Below, piece by piece: positions 1-6,746 of a stretch of 14,922 nucleotides of DNA. Every line of letters begins with the position of its first letter. Positions within the stretch are counted from its first letter, which is position 1. The notes beneath the pieces were generated by a model, which worked only from the letters and a program-made list of their open reading frames with translations, had not been told where the DNA came from and did not search any database. The position numbers and the translations under genes were made by a program. Origin of the DNA: Polyangia bacterium (GTDB lineage: Bacteria > Myxococcota_A > Polyangia > Polyangiales > Polyangiaceae). Location: the NCBI GenBank assembly GCA_030433055.1, contig JAUILJ010000082.1:1-14922 (forward strand), read 5' to 3'.

Positions 1-2
1 TG

Positions 3-584
3 AACCTCAGGGCCCACGCGGGCTCCGGGGAAATGAACGTCAACATGGTCACCTGTGGCGGCCAGGCGACGATCCCGATGGTCTACGCCGTCAGTCGCGT
101 TCAGCCGGTCGACTATGCAGAGATCGTCGCGACCGTGGCTTCCAAGAGCGCAGGTCCCGGCACGCGCAAGAACATCGACGAGTTCACGCGCACCACGGCC
201 GCTGGCGTGGAGAAGGTGGGCGGCGCCAGGCGGGGCAAGGCCATCATCATCCTCAACCCCGCCGACCCTCCGTTGATCATGCGTGACACCATACATTGCC
301 TTACGGAAACAGAGCCCGACTGGAAATCCATCGAGCAGTCCGTGAAGGAAATGGTCTCGGAGGTGCAGCGCTACGTCCCGGGCTACACGCTGAAGAATGG
401 CCCGGTGTTCGACGGAAAGCGGGTCAGCGTCTTCATGGAAGTCGAGGGCCTCGGCGACTACCTGCCCAAGTACGCGGGTAACCTCGACATCATGACCGCC
501 GCAGGACTGCGCACGGCTGAGATGTTCGCCGAGGAGATAGCGAGCGGCAAATTCACGCTCAAGCCCACGGAGCTCGCGCTGTGA
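3..584 (+). CDS. dmpF: Acetaldehyde dehydrogenase (acylating), 5'-truncated
   Basis: This gene encodes the CoA-acylating aldehyde dehydrogenase that oxidises acetaldehyde or propionaldehyde to the acyl-CoA with NAD+. The aldehyde is passed on by the partner aldolase at the end of meta-cleavage pathways (DmpF/BphJ/MhpF/HsaG family). The reading frame is open from base 3, so the start and the N-terminal NAD-binding half lie outside the window; 193 residues of an expected 300 or so are visible. The visible part opens near the catalytic cysteine in MVTCGGQAT (Cys codon 54-56), followed by SAGPGTR, the NPADPPLIMRDT segment and the C-terminal AGNLDIMTAA block, all family hallmarks. The stop TGA overlaps a possible GTG start of the aldolase, as expected for two subunits of one channelling complex. 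The symbol follows the general family; in a steroid cluster it would be called hsaG. The enzyme class is secure; the physiological substrate is inferred. Confidence 0.95.
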   Translation, partial: NLRAHAGSGEMNVNMVTCGGQATIPMVYAVSRVQPVDYAEIVATVASKSAGPGTRKNIDEFTRTTAAGVEKVGGARRGKAIIILNPADPPLIMRDTIHCLTETEPDWKSIEQSVKEMVSEVQRYVPGYTLKNGPVFDGKRVSVFMEVEGLGDYLPKYAGNLDIMTAAGLRTAEMFAEEIASGKFTLKPTELAL

Positions 585-588
585 GCGC

Positions 589-593
589 AGGAG
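589..593 (+). promoter_or_regulatory. Shine-Dalgarno site of the aldolase gene
   Basis: AGGAG lies 5 nt before the ATG at 599. It favours that ATG over the in-frame GTG at 581, which overlaps the upstream stop codon (GTGA) but has no comparable ribosome-binding site that I can see. Confidence 0.6.
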
Positions 594-598
594 AAGGC

Positions 599-1654
599 AT
601 GACTGATCTCAGAGGCAAGCGGATACTGCTCCACGACATGTGCCTGCGCGACGGCATGCACGCCAAGCAGCATCAGATCAGCCTGGAGCAGATGACCCAG
701 ATCGCGTGCGCCCTCGATGACTCGGGCGTCCCGCTGATCGAGATCACCCACGGCGACGGCCTGGGTGGAGCGAGCGTGAACTACGGTTTCCCCGCTCACT
801 CCGACGCCGAGTACCTTGGCGCCGTGATCCCGAAGCTCAAGCAGGCGAAGGTCTCGGCGCTTCTGCTCCCGGGGATCGGCACCGTGGACGAGCTCCGGAT
901 GGCGAAGGATCTGGGGGTGAGCACCATCCGCGTGGCCACGCACTGCACCGAAGCCGACGTCAGCGAGCAGCACATCTCGCTCTCCGCGAAGCTCGGCCTC
1001 GACACCGTGGGCTTCTTGATGATGGCCCACATGATCGAGCCGGAGCAGATCCTGGAGCAGGCCAAGCTGATGGAGAGCTACGGCGCCAATTGCATCTACT
1101 GCACCGACTCGGCGGGCTACATGTTGCCGCCGGACGTGACCGCGCGCATCGGCTTGCTACGCCGTGAGCTCAAGCCCGAGACCGAGGTCGGCTTTCACGG
1201 CCACCACAACCTGGCGATGGGCTGCGCCAACTCGATCGCCGCGATCGAAGCGGGGGCGGTGCGCATCGATGGCTCCGCCGCGGGCCTCGGCGCTGGCGCC
1301 GGGAACACTCCGCTGGAGGTGTTCGCTGCGATCCTGGACCGCATGGGCGTGGAGACCGGAGTCGATCTCTACAAGCTGATGGATGTCGCCGAAGACCTGG
1401 TCACGCCGATGATGGATCAGCCCATTCGCATCGATCGCGATGCGCTCGTGCTGGGCTATGCGGGCGTCTACTCGTCGTTCTTGCTCTTCGCGAAGCGCTA
1501 CGGCGAGCGTTACGGACTCTCCTCCAGAGACATCCTGGTGGAGCTCGGCCGGCGCAAGACCATCGGGGGCCAGGAGGACATGATCGAGGACGTGGCGCTG
1601 GAGATGGCGCGCGCGAAAGCCGGCGCTGACCCTGGGCAAGGCGCTGCGGAATGA
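599..1654 (+). CDS. dmpG: 4-hydroxy-2-oxovalerate aldolase
   Basis: This is a class II pyruvate aldolase that splits 4-hydroxy-2-oxoacids into pyruvate and an aldehyde, which is channelled to the dehydrogenase encoded just upstream (DmpG/BphI/HsaF family). From the ATG at 599 the protein has 351 residues, near the family size of about 340. HDMCLRDGMH carries the catalytic Arg17 and metal ligand Asp18 plus His21. The metal ligands His200 and His202 lie in GFHGHHNLAMG, and Tyr291 in GYAGVYSSF matches the conserved active-site tyrosine. An alternative GTG start at 581 would add six residues (MSAGEG) that the family does not have. The stop overlaps the next gene in ATGA, so the four genes of this block are probably one operon. 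The reaction is certain; whether the substrate comes from steroid or another aromatic ring is inferred from the neighbours. Confidence 0.95.
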   Translation: MTDLRGKRILLHDMCLRDGMHAKQHQISLEQMTQIACALDDSGVPLIEITHGDGLGGASVNYGFPAHSDAEYLGAVIPKLKQAKVSALLLPGIGTVDELRMAKDLGVSTIRVATHCTEADVSEQHISLSAKLGLDTVGFLMMAHMIEPEQILEQAKLMESYGANCIYCTDSAGYMLPPDVTARIGLLRRELKPETEVGFHGHHNLAMGCANSIAAIEAGAVRIDGSAAGLGAGAGNTPLEVFAAILDRMGVETGVDLYKLMDVAEDLVTPMMDQPIRIDRDALVLGYAGVYSSFLLFAKRYGERYGLSSRDILVELGRRKTIGGQEDMIEDVALEMARAKAGADPGQGAAE

Positions 1655-2868
1655 CGAGTGCCCCGAGCGCGAGCGAACTCGATAAATTCCGTGCGGATAC
1701 GAGAGCATGGCTAGAGGAGAACTGCCCTCAGGCCATGCGCAGCAAGATCCTCGACCCAAGTGAAGAGGTGTGGGGAGGTCGCAACGCCAGCTTCAAGCTG
1801 CCGGAGTCGAAGCTCTGGCTCGAGCGGATGGCGGCTAAGGGCTGGACCGCTCCCACTTGGCCCACTCAGTACGGTGGCGGAGGGCTCTCGAGCGCTGAAG
1901 CGAGGGTGCTCGATGAAGAGCTGAGGCGCATCAACGCGCGGTCAGCGTTGAAGAGCTTCGGGCTCTGGATGCTGGGGCCAGTGCTCCTCGAGTACGGCAA
2001 CGAAGAGCAGCGCCAGCGCTTCTTGCCAGGTATCATCCGCGGGGAGACCCGTTGGTGTCAGGGCTACAGCGAACCCGGCGCAGGCAGCGACCTGGCGTCG
2101 CTGGCCACGCGGGCGGAGCTGCAGGGCGACCACTACCTGATCAACGGCCAGAAGATCTGGACCAGTCACGCGGACAAGGCCGACTGGATGTTTTGCCTGG
2201 TGCGCACCGACCCCAGCGCGAAGAAGCATGACGGCATCAGCTTCATCCTGATCGACATGCAGAGCCCGGGCGTCTCCGTGCGGCCGATCCAGCTGATCAG
2301 TGGCGCTTCGCCGTTCTGTGAGTCGTTCTTCGAAGACGTGCGGGTGCCCAAGGAGAACCTGGTGGGCGAGCTGAACCACGGCTGGAGTGTGGCCAAGCGC
2401 CTGCTGCAGCACGAGCGCGCGCTGATCAGCAAGCTGCGCGACGACGCACCCGAGGAGGACGAGACGTTGCCGGAGATGGCCTTGCGGCTCATCAACGGCG
2501 GCGAGCCGGGCCCGCTCGCTGATCACGCGTTGCGAGAGAAGCTGGCACAGGTCGAGATGGACTTCCTGTGCAACAAGCTCACCCTGCGCCGTTCCTCGGA
2601 GTCGATTGCCGCAGGGATCGGCCCCGGACCGGAGACGAGCATGTTCAAGCTGTACGGCACCGAGCTGAACAAGCGTCGCAAGGAGCTCAAGGTCCTGTTC
2701 ATGGGCTACCAGGGGATCGGCTGGGAGGGCGAAGGTTATTCAGCGCGTGAGCTGCAGATGACCCGGGACTGGCTACGTTCCCGCGCCAACTCGATCGAGG
2801 GCGGCAGCTCCGAGATCCAGCTCAACATCATCGCCAAGCGGGTCTTGGGCTTGCCGGGGTCGTCATGA
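1651..2868 (+). CDS. Acyl-CoA dehydrogenase, catalytic-type subunit
   Basis: This is a flavin-dependent acyl-CoA dehydrogenase of 405 residues that would introduce the alpha-beta double bond in beta-oxidation. N-terminal helical, middle beta and C-terminal helical domains are recognisable: WPTQYGGGGLS near residue 70, the GYSEPGAGSDLASL flavin/substrate motif near 138-152, INGQKIWTSHAD near 164-175, and IEGGSSEIQLNIIAKRVLG near the end. Two candidate catalytic bases are present. Glu383 (IEGG) matches the classic medium-chain position, and Glu255 (QHERAL) matches the isovaleryl-CoA/FadE alternative position. The gene starts in the ATGA of the aldolase gene and ends in the ATGA of a second acyl-CoA dehydrogenase. 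That arrangement is typical of heteromeric FadE pairs in actinobacterial steroid catabolism. The family call is secure; substrate and partnership are inferred. Confidence 0.93.
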   Translation: MTSAPSASELDKFRADTRAWLEENCPQAMRSKILDPSEEVWGGRNASFKLPESKLWLERMAAKGWTAPTWPTQYGGGGLSSAEARVLDEELRRINARSALKSFGLWMLGPVLLEYGNEEQRQRFLPGIIRGETRWCQGYSEPGAGSDLASLATRAELQGDHYLINGQKIWTSHADKADWMFCLVRTDPSAKKHDGISFILIDMQSPGVSVRPIQLISGASPFCESFFEDVRVPKENLVGELNHGWSVAKRLLQHERALISKLRDDAPEEDETLPEMALRLINGGEPGPLADHALREKLAQVEMDFLCNKLTLRRSSESIAAGIGPGPETSMFKLYGTELNKRRKELKVLFMGYQGIGWEGEGYSARELQMTRDWLRSRANSIEGGSSEIQLNIIAKRVLGLPGSS

Positions 2869-4007
2869 GCTTCGTGTTGAGCGAGGAGCAGCTGGGGATC
2901 CAGAAGACGGCGCGCGACTTCGCGCGGGAGCGCCTGAGCATCGCCGCGTTGCGCCGCTTGCGAGACGCCAAGGATGAGCGCGGCTTCGAGCCTGCGGTAT
3001 GGAGCGAGCTGGGCGATCTCGGGCTCGGCGCCGTGCATTTGCCCGAAGCGTGGGGCGGCGCCGGGCTGGGTTATGCGGAGCTCGGGCTGGTGCTAGGGGA
3101 GCTGGGCCGCAACCTGGCGCCCACGCCGCTCTTCGGTTCGCTGGTGCTGGGAGCCGAAGTGCTACGAGCCGCGAGCCTCACTCAGCCAAGCCTCCAGGCG
3201 CTGGGGGAGCGGCTCGCTTCGGGGGAGACGTTGCTTGCGCTGGCTCATGAAGAGCAGCCGCGCTTCGCGCCGTTCAGCGTTCAGGCGCGCCTCGAGCGCA
3301 CGCCGAGTGGGCTCCGCCTCAGCGGAGAGAAGGCGCTCGTGATCGAGGGGAACGTCGCCGATCAGTTCCTGGTGGTCGCTCGCAGTGGCGGCACCGAGGG
3401 CGCGCGAGACGGCTTGAGCCTGGTGTTGGTGGACGCCCAAGCCGCCGGCGTCGCGCGCAGCCGGCTCTCGACCGTGGACTCCCGCAACTATGCCCGGGTG
3501 CGCTTCAGTGACGTCACGCTGAGCGAAGGCGCCCTGGTTGGTAAGCTGGGGGAGGGCGCCGAGCTGCTCGCTCCCGCGCTGGACCGCGCCACCGTCGCGC
3601 TCTGCGCGGAAATGCTCGGGGGCGCGCTGGAGGTCTTCGAGCGCACGGTGCAATACCTCAAGGAGCGGCATCAGTTCGGTGTACCGATTGGCTCGTTTCA
3701 AGGCTTGCAGCACCGAGCGGCTGCGCTCTTCTGCGAGCTCGAGCTCTCCAAGAGTGTCGTGATGGAAGCGCTCAGCGCCGTCGACGAGGGGAGGGATGAC
3801 GTGCCGCTGCTGGCGAGTGTGGCCAAAGCGCGGGTCTCGGACACCTATCTCTTGGCGGCATCCGAGGGCGTTCAGATGCATGGCGGGGTCGGAGTCACCG
3901 ACGAATACGACATTGGCTTGTTCTACAAGCGCGCCCGCGTCTGTGAACTCCTGTTCGGTGATGCCGCCTACCACCGCGCCCGCTTCGCGGCCTTGTCTGG
4001 TTTCTGA
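2865..4007 (+). CDS. Acyl-CoA dehydrogenase, partner-type subunit
   Basis: A second acyl-CoA dehydrogenase homologue (380 residues) overlaps the first by 4 nt (ATGA). Its N-terminus (FVLSEEQLGIQKTARDFARE), the LPEAWGGAGLGYAELG block near 59-74, the RHQFGVPIGSFQGLQHRAA block near 268-286 and MHGGVGVTDEYDIGLFYKRA near 338-357 are family hallmarks. Neither usual catalytic glutamate is obvious. The helix position reads ALDRATVALCAEM (Asp240), and the C-terminal position reads LLFGDAAYH, where EGT is expected. This pattern resembles the non-catalytic half of alpha2beta2 acyl-CoA dehydrogenases such as the mycobacterial FadE26-27 and FadE28-29 pairs. It probably contributes flavin binding or structure to the enzyme from the preceding gene. 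The gene ends 68 nt before the convergent ferritin-like gene. Confidence 0.92.
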   Translation: MSFVLSEEQLGIQKTARDFARERLSIAALRRLRDAKDERGFEPAVWSELGDLGLGAVHLPEAWGGAGLGYAELGLVLGELGRNLAPTPLFGSLVLGAEVLRAASLTQPSLQALGERLASGETLLALAHEEQPRFAPFSVQARLERTPSGLRLSGEKALVIEGNVADQFLVVARSGGTEGARDGLSLVLVDAQAAGVARSRLSTVDSRNYARVRFSDVTLSEGALVGKLGEGAELLAPALDRATVALCAEMLGGALEVFERTVQYLKERHQFGVPIGSFQGLQHRAAALFCELELSKSVVMEALSAVDEGRDDVPLLASVAKARVSDTYLLAASEGVQMHGGVGVTDEYDIGLFYKRARVCELLFGDAAYHRARFAALSGF

Positions 4008-4075
4008 GGGTTCGGGGGTGAGGCGCGCTGCCCAGCGCCGTTACCCCGCGAGCGGCGTCGTTCCCCGCGCGGTGT

Positions 4076-4804
4076 TCAGGCCAGGCCCAGAGCCTTTGCC
4101 GCGGGGATCAGCACCTTCGCGAGCGCCTCGCGTCGCACGGCGATGGCTTCTTCCGGATCGAGGAAGCCAAAGCCTGACACCGCCAGGTCGGCGCAGGCGT
4201 ATTTCACGCCGCTCTCAGCGCTGGTGTGGAGCGCTGGCGCCATGCGGCGCCGGACCTGGGAGGTGAGCGTCTCTCCCCCGATCTCGCAGGCGAAGCGTAG
4301 AAACGCCCAGGCGAGCTCAGCGTGTTCGGCCTCGTCCTTGGCGATGATCTCCAGCGCCGTCTTCAGCGCAGGGAGCTTGGCCAGCTCCGCGCAGCGCTCG
4401 GCTTCGATAGCCGAGAGCGTTTCTCCCAGGCAGCCTTCGAGGGCCGTGCTCAGGGCGAGCCCGGCCAGGCTGAAGTCTCCGCCAAGCGCGCCATGGAGCG
4501 AGAGCGGTCCAGGGCCGAGCGGCTTTCCGGCGTACTGACTCGCAACGGCGAAGCAAAGACGGGTGTGCAGCAGCTCGTCGAGCGCTGCGTGGTGAGCGCG
4601 CTCGAGCAGGTCTGGCGGCGCGCCCACGGCGAGCAGGCCGAGGCAGAAGCGGTCGAACGAGGCCACCGAGGCGTGCTCGTTCTGGGCGCGTCGGAGCCAC
4701 AGCTCGGAGAGGCGGCGCCTCAGCGCGGGGGCCATCTCCTCAACGTCGAGCTTGCCCACTGCCTCGCGGAAATATTCACGCTCTGCTTGGTGCTTCACAC
4801 CCAC
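4076..4804 (-). CDS. Ferritin-like diiron-domain protein
   Basis: The 242-residue, mostly helical protein has the spaced Glu and Glu-x-x-His pattern of a four-helix ferritin-like diiron site. Glu43 is in NEHASVASF, Glu77/His80 in LDELLHTRLCF, Glu123 and Glu128 in EGCLGET, and Glu158/His161 in DEAEHAELAW. There is no signal peptide. The start is a GTG at 4804 that overlaps the end of the upstream Cys-rich lipoprotein gene by 10 nt, with no clear ribosome-binding site, so translational coupling is likely. I recall similar ferritin-like domains preceded by Cys-rich segments in many Myxococcota proteins; their reaction is unknown to me. Iron binding, an oxidase or oxygenase role, or stress protection are all possible. 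The fold is likely; the function is not established. Confidence 0.85.
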   Translation of the reverse strand: MGVKHQAEREYFREAVGKLDVEEMAPALRRRLSELWLRRAQNEHASVASFDRFCLGLLAVGAPPDLLERAHHAALDELLHTRLCFAVASQYAGKPLGPGPLSLHGALGGDFSLAGLALSTALEGCLGETLSAIEAERCAELAKLPALKTALEIIAKDEAEHAELAWAFLRFACEIGGETLTSQVRRRMAPALHTSAESGVKYACADLAVSGFGFLDPEEAIAVRREALAKVLIPAAKALGLA

Positions 4805-5370
4805 GACCAGTCGAGGCGCTGCACGATGGGGGCAACCCGCGCGAACCCATCCACGATCAGCGGCCGACCTTCACAGCCGATGGATCCAACGACGTAGCAG
4901 CACTGCCCCTCGGAGGCGTCGCGAGGCGCGTAGGGCCCTGAGCGCTCCCCGCACTCGCAGCTGCCTGACCCCGGGGGTAGCCCTGGAAAGTTGTAGCCGA
5001 TGTCCGCTGGCGGCGGGCAATAGCCCGCGTCCGGTGTACCGCACACCACCATCTCGCAACACTGGCCGTAGTAGCCGCCGTCCTGTTCTGGGCCCTCGCA
5101 GGTCAGTTCCGTGGGGTAAGGCTGGAGGTTGCCGGCGTCAAAGCCGCTGTCGGCGCCGGCATCGACCGTCGCCCCGGTGCCACCCGAGGCAACGGTGCCC
5201 GCTGAGCCGGAGCTGCCCGCCGACCCGGAGCTGCCCCCGCTCGCCCCAGCGGAGCCGCCGGTTGCCCCGCTGCCATTCTCGCTATTGGCGCTACCTCCGC
5301 ATCCTGACAGGACGGCGAGGCTGCCGCCCCAGGCGGCTGCGCGAAGTAGGCGTTTGAGGTGTTGCTCCAT
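4795..5370 (-). CDS. Cys-rich lipoprotein with Gly/Ser linker
   Basis: This is a probable outer-membrane or periplasmic lipoprotein of 191 residues. Lys/Arg residues and a short hydrophobic stretch precede the lipobox LSGC, with lipidated Cys24. A Gly/Ser/Ala-rich linker follows to about residue 80 (ending ADSGFDAG), then a compact domain with ten cysteines (91, 104, 105, 110, 118, 138, 140, 157, 158, 166). It includes two CC pairs and a CEC, suggesting disulfides or metal binding. The ATG at 5370 has a purine-rich AAAGGG about 7 nt upstream. The 3' end overlaps the ferritin-like gene, so the two products are probably made in equal amounts and work together. I cannot assign a biochemical role. 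The gene is divergent from the lipoprotein gene that starts at 5507. Confidence 0.82.
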   Translation of the reverse strand: MEQHLKRLLRAAAWGGSLAVLSGCGGSANSENGSGATGGSAGASGGSSGSAGSSGSAGTVASGGTGATVDAGADSGFDAGNLQPYPTELTCEGPEQDGGYYGQCCEMVVCGTPDAGYCPPPADIGYNFPGLPPGSGSCECGERSGPYAPRDASEGQCCYVVGSIGCEGRPLIVDGFARVAPIVQRLDWSWV

Positions 5371-5506
5371 GGATCGACCCTTTGCGTCATGCGCTCGACT
5401 CGCGCCTGCGTAAGCGCGACTCAGCCTGCCGGTTCCTCTGGGAAAAGCAAGTATTGGGCCAGCGGAATCTGGCTCGCATCAGGACGGATCCCGGTAGGCT
5501 TCCCCC

Positions 5507-6358
5507 ATGAATCCGGTCCAGATCTGGGGCAGGCTGTGCCGAGCGGCACTGTTCGCGACACTTTTGCCCGCCTGTGGCGCAGGCGATGCGGCCCCCGAGG
5601 CGCCGCCAGCGCAGCCCCCGATGCAGTCCGAAGCTCCTCTCCCCGCGGGGGAGCCCCCGGCGCCCAGCGCGCCGCTGGCCCATGAGCCGGCCCCCAGCGT
5701 CGTCGCTGCCGACGTGCCCACGGCGCCGCCGAAGGCCGAAACCCGGGCGCAGCGCCAAGAGCGCCTCCTGGCGATCGACCGACTCCCGCGGCCAGCTCCC
5801 GCGGCGCTCAGCGAGGCCCCGCGACCTACGAAGCTCAAGCCGGGGCTGTATCGCTGCAGCGTCGGAGAGGGCTACAAGCTACGTGATTGCCTCGTGGAAA
5901 AAGATGCCGACGGTCGGACGCTGCTCGAGATTGGTGAGGGCAACCTGATCGCGGCCCGTGGAGTCGTGTGGGACGAAGGGCGGGGCCTGCATTTCGAGGG
6001 CTGGCTCACCGACGCCAGGCCGTTCGGATGCTTCGGCTGTCAGGACCGCTGCTATGTCGATCCCGACAGCTGTGGGTGCAAGCCGCCGCCGTTCGAGGTC
6101 GCGGAGGCGTGCGTGGTTCAGCAAGTGAGCATGGACCTCAAGGGTGCGGGCAATCAGTTTCGCGGGGAGTTGCTCTACCACCAGTTCTGGGCCACCTACG
6201 AGGGCCAGGGGGGAGAGCGCAATCTGGTGGTCGCGAGCCGCGAGGAGAGGCACCCGGTGCGGCTGATATTCAGCAGGCCGTGCTCCAAACAGGACGGCAA
6301 CTGCAAGTCGAAGCCACCCCGCCCAGCGCGCGGCGTGGATTGGGGCGCGCGCGACTAG
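5507..6358 (+). CDS. Lipoprotein with Pro/Ala-rich linker and Cys cluster, unknown function
   Basis: The 283-residue protein begins with a signal peptide ending in the lipobox LPAC (lipidated Cys23). A Pro/Ala/Glu-rich linker, probably extended, runs to about residue 105. The globular part starts near KPGLYRCSVG (112-120), runs through a segment rich in beta-type residues, and contains a tight cysteine cluster: C175, C178, C182, C189 and C191, in FGCFGCQDRC and DSCGC. Further cysteines lie near 202, 259 and 266. The tail is basic (KSKPPRPARG). The cysteine spacing looks like a disulfide knot or small metal site, but I do not recognise the family. The upstream 136 bp is shared with the divergent Cys-rich lipoprotein gene. 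The initiation region has only weak ribosome-binding similarity (GGTAGG), so the start rests on the signal peptide. Confidence 0.8.
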   Translation: MNPVQIWGRLCRAALFATLLPACGAGDAAPEAPPAQPPMQSEAPLPAGEPPAPSAPLAHEPAPSVVAADVPTAPPKAETRAQRQERLLAIDRLPRPAPAALSEAPRPTKLKPGLYRCSVGEGYKLRDCLVEKDADGRTLLEIGEGNLIAARGVVWDEGRGLHFEGWLTDARPFGCFGCQDRCYVDPDSCGCKPPPFEVAEACVVQQVSMDLKGAGNQFRGELLYHQFWATYEGQGGERNLVVASREERHPVRLIFSRPCSKQDGNCKSKPPRPARGVDWGARD

Positions 6359-6382
6359 CGGAGCGCTCGGATAGTCGAGGTG

Positions 6383-6450
6383 GCGCTGGCGCCTGGCGCC
6401 GCGGTTCAGCCGCGCTGCAGCAGCCCTGGTCGTTCTTTCGGCGCCAGCGC
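6383..6450. repeat. Long-range inverted repeat with nested hairpin
   Basis: GCGCTGGCGCC (6383-6393) is repeated exactly as its reverse complement GGCGCCAGCGC (6440-6450). Between the arms, CGCGG (6400-6404) and CCGCG (6410-6414) form a second small stem with a five-base TTCAG loop. There is no T-run after it, so it is not a classic intrinsic terminator. It lies 24 nt after the stop codon of the upstream lipoprotein gene and could protect or end that transcript. Confidence 0.45.
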
Positions 6451-6630
6451 GGTCCGTGCGGCAGTCGCCGCCAACGAGGGCGTGGGGATTTCGTGGGTCA
6501 CGGGCAGCCGGGGAATGAACGCCCGAACCTGGATTCCTGCTCCAGCCCAATCCGCGTGGCAATGAAGTCATGCCGCGCCGCGTTGGAGACTAAGTCCGGG
6601 AGTACGCGAAGGCCGCCTTACGTAACGCAC

Positions 6631-6644
6631 TGAAACATGTTTCA
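6631..6644. promoter_or_regulatory. Perfect palindrome, candidate operator
   Basis: TGAAACATGTTTCA is a perfect 14-bp palindrome in an AT-rich patch, about 100 nt before the start codon of the lipoprotein gene at 6747. Its size and symmetry suit a dimeric repressor. It also fits the published PsrA-type (TetR family) pattern GAAAC-N2-GTTTC. No regulator gene for it is visible in the window. Confidence 0.45.
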
Positions 6645-6735
6645 CTTTGTCGGGTCAGGCAGCGGTGAGCTCAGGTGAGGCGCGGTGGGCTTTCAGGGGC
6701 GCTGACGAGTGGCGCGTCTCGTTTCCACGTAGGAA

Positions 6736-6741
6736 AGGTGG
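6736..6741 (+). promoter_or_regulatory. Shine-Dalgarno site fixing the lipoprotein start
   Basis: AGGTGG, part of a longer purine run from 6731, lies 5 nt before the ATG at 6747. It supports this start over the in-frame upstream ATG at 6675, whose extra 24 residues would bury the signal peptide. Confidence 0.6.
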
Positions 6742-6746
6742 ACACG

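Larger units (their letters stand above)
6359..6746. other. Gene-free stretch between two lipoprotein genes
   Basis: These 388 bases hold no convincing gene; the short open frames across them are Arg-rich and match nothing I recognise. The stretch contains an 11-bp inverted repeat with a nested hairpin (6383-6450) just after the upstream stop codon. A perfect 14-bp palindrome (6631-6644) lies about 100 nt before the next start codon, with a smaller TTACGTAA palindrome at 6618-6625. The left part probably ends the upstream transcript and the right part probably holds the promoter of the next gene. I found no convincing -35/-10 pair. Confidence 0.6.

Noticed and set aside
4025..4038. Small hairpin GCGCT-GCCC-AGCGC between the second acyl-CoA dehydrogenase gene and the convergent ferritin-like gene
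   Set aside because: A 5-bp stem without a T-run in GC-rich DNA is too weak to call a terminator, although the convergent position would suit one.
6380..6633. Open frames in the stretch between the two plus-strand lipoprotein genes
   Set aside because: No motif, no ribosome-binding site and Arg-rich composition in every frame; I see no remnant of a known gene.
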